This document shows positions 5,734 to 6,285 of a stretch of 6,285 bases of DNA, piece after piece. The DNA comes from Thiomonas sp. Lineage in GTDB: Bacteria; Pseudomonadota; Gammaproteobacteria; Burkholderiales; Burkholderiaceae_C. Within the stretch, counting starts at the first letter, position 1, and each line of letters starts with the position of its first letter. Both the position numbers and the translations under genes were made by a program. The notes beneath the pieces were generated by a model that was not told where the DNA came from, searched no databases, and worked only from the letters and a program-made list of their open reading frames with translations. The stretch covers positions 1 through 6,285 of the forward strand of contig DAIDHU010000271.1 in assembly GCA_027451915.1 (NCBI GenBank), given 5' to 3'.

Positions 5734-6285
5734 TCAGCGCCCCTCGAAACGCGGCGGGCGCTTGTTCAAAAAAGCCTGCACCCCCTGCTGGAAATCCTGC
5801 GTGCGCGCGCCCTCCAGGAAGGCCTGGCGCTCGCGCTCGAGCTGCCCGCCCAGCGCATGCTCGAAAGAGCCGCGCATCAGGCGCTTGAGCCGCCCGTAGG
5901 CCAGGGTCGGGCCCTCGGCCAGCTGCCTGGCCACGGCCAGCGCCTGCTCGCGCAACTGCGCCGCCGGCACCAGGCGGTTGACCACGCCCAGCTCCAGCGC
6001 CTGCGCCGCGTCCAGGCGCTCGCCCAGCAAGGCGATCTGCAACGCCCGGCGCAGCCCGACCATGCGCGGCAGCGCCCACGAGGCGTTCACGTCGCAACTC
6101 GCCCCGATCTGCGCGTAGGCCAGCGTGAACACCGCGTCGTCGGCCGCCAGCGCCAGGTCGGCGGCCAACGCCAGGCTCCAGCTGCCGCCGGCCACCACGC
6201 CCTGCAGCGCGGCTACCACCGGCGCGTCCAGCGCGGCCAGGTGCTGCACCGATTCGTGCAGCGCGCCGATCAGCTCGCCGGCCAC
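5734..6285 (-). CDS. Enoyl-CoA hydratase/isomerase (crotonase) family protein, C-terminal part, cut by the right edge
   Basis: The frame is open at the right edge and gives the last 183 residues; crotonases are about 260, so some 75-80 N-terminal residues are missing. The GTG at the very edge is an internal Val codon, not evidence for a start. Seen (numbering within the fragment): AALQGVVAGGSWSLALAADL (25-44), with the second oxyanion-hole Gly in AGGS; FTLAYAQIG (53-61); CDVNASWALPRMVG (64-77); LGVVNRLVP; and a C-terminal QAFLNKRPPRFEGR ending typical of PaaG-like enzymes. The Asp in SCD (65) aligns with the catalytic Asp of PaaG-type isomerases, and no Glu is seen at the usual hydratase sites. 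An isomerase or another acyl-CoA reaction is therefore as likely as hydration. The usual Gly-Gly after this Asp is replaced by Asn-Ala. It lies upstream of the thiolase, 76 bases apart, same strand, suggesting a shared beta-oxidation-type pathway. Confidence 0.9.
   Translation of the reverse strand: MAGELIGALHESVQHLAALDAPVVAALQGVVAGGSWSLALAADLALAADDAVFTLAYAQIGASCDVNASWALPRMVGLRRALQIALLGERLDAAQALELGVVNRLVPAAQLREQALAVARQLAEGPTLAYGRLKRLMRGSFEHALGGQLERERQAFLEGARTQDFQQGVQAFLNKRPPRFEGR

Noticed and set aside
4572..5888. A 438-codon plus-strand frame opposite the thiolase
   Set aside because: It is antisense to a thiolase with every catalytic residue in place; its own composition is His/Arg/Ala-rich without motifs.
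1..6285. CRISPR array, tRNA or rRNA gene, insertion sequence or integrase
   Set aside because: No regularly spaced repeats, cloverleaf-like sequence, rRNA motif or transposase/integrase frame was seen by eye on either strand.

Overview
The window is very GC-rich (a hand count of 3181-3240 gives 47/60 G+C), with strong codon bias and compact genes. The protein types (MmsA, a LysR regulator, a PaaG-like crotonase, a thiolase and a YdeP-type molybdoenzyme) fit a high-GC betaproteobacterium, most likely Burkholderiales or a relative. That assignment rests on recalled family resemblance, not on a search.

Layout from left to right. (1) 1-303, minus: the first 101 codons of an MmsA-type, CoA-acylating methylmalonate-semialdehyde dehydrogenase. 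It runs off the left edge and has a good ribosome binding site and a possible promoter. (2) About 304-1124: a stretch of lower GC (28-34 of 60 bases in the three lines counted). It holds what looks like a decaying VapBC toxin-antitoxin pair on the minus strand: a ribbon-helix-helix antitoxin with an in-frame TAG near its end, then an ATGA overlap into a 34-codon stub of a PIN-domain toxin. Upstream of the antitoxin lie several inverted and direct repeats that probably form the control region between it and the divergent molybdoenzyme gene. (3) 1125-3440, plus: a complete FdhF/YdeP-family molybdopterin oxidoreductase. (4) 3516-4445, plus: a LysR-type regulator, 75 bases downstream and probably co-transcribed. 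(5) 4459-4481: a GC-rich hairpin exactly between the stop codons of convergent genes. (6) 4482-5657, minus: a complete thiolase with all catalytic residues. (7) 5734-6285, minus: the C-terminal 183 residues of a crotonase, upstream of the thiolase and probably in its operon.

The crotonase and thiolase form a beta-oxidation-like pair (hydration or isomerisation of an enoyl-CoA, then thiolytic cleavage). MmsA would feed propionyl-CoA or acetyl-CoA from valine or inositol catabolism. The molybdoenzyme and LysR gene sit between these acyl-CoA genes and have no obvious metabolic link to them. I found no convincing new multi-gene system. The items most worth a second look are the decayed toxin-antitoxin pair, the unusual iron-sulfur motif of the molybdoenzyme, and the altered active-site loop of the crotonase.
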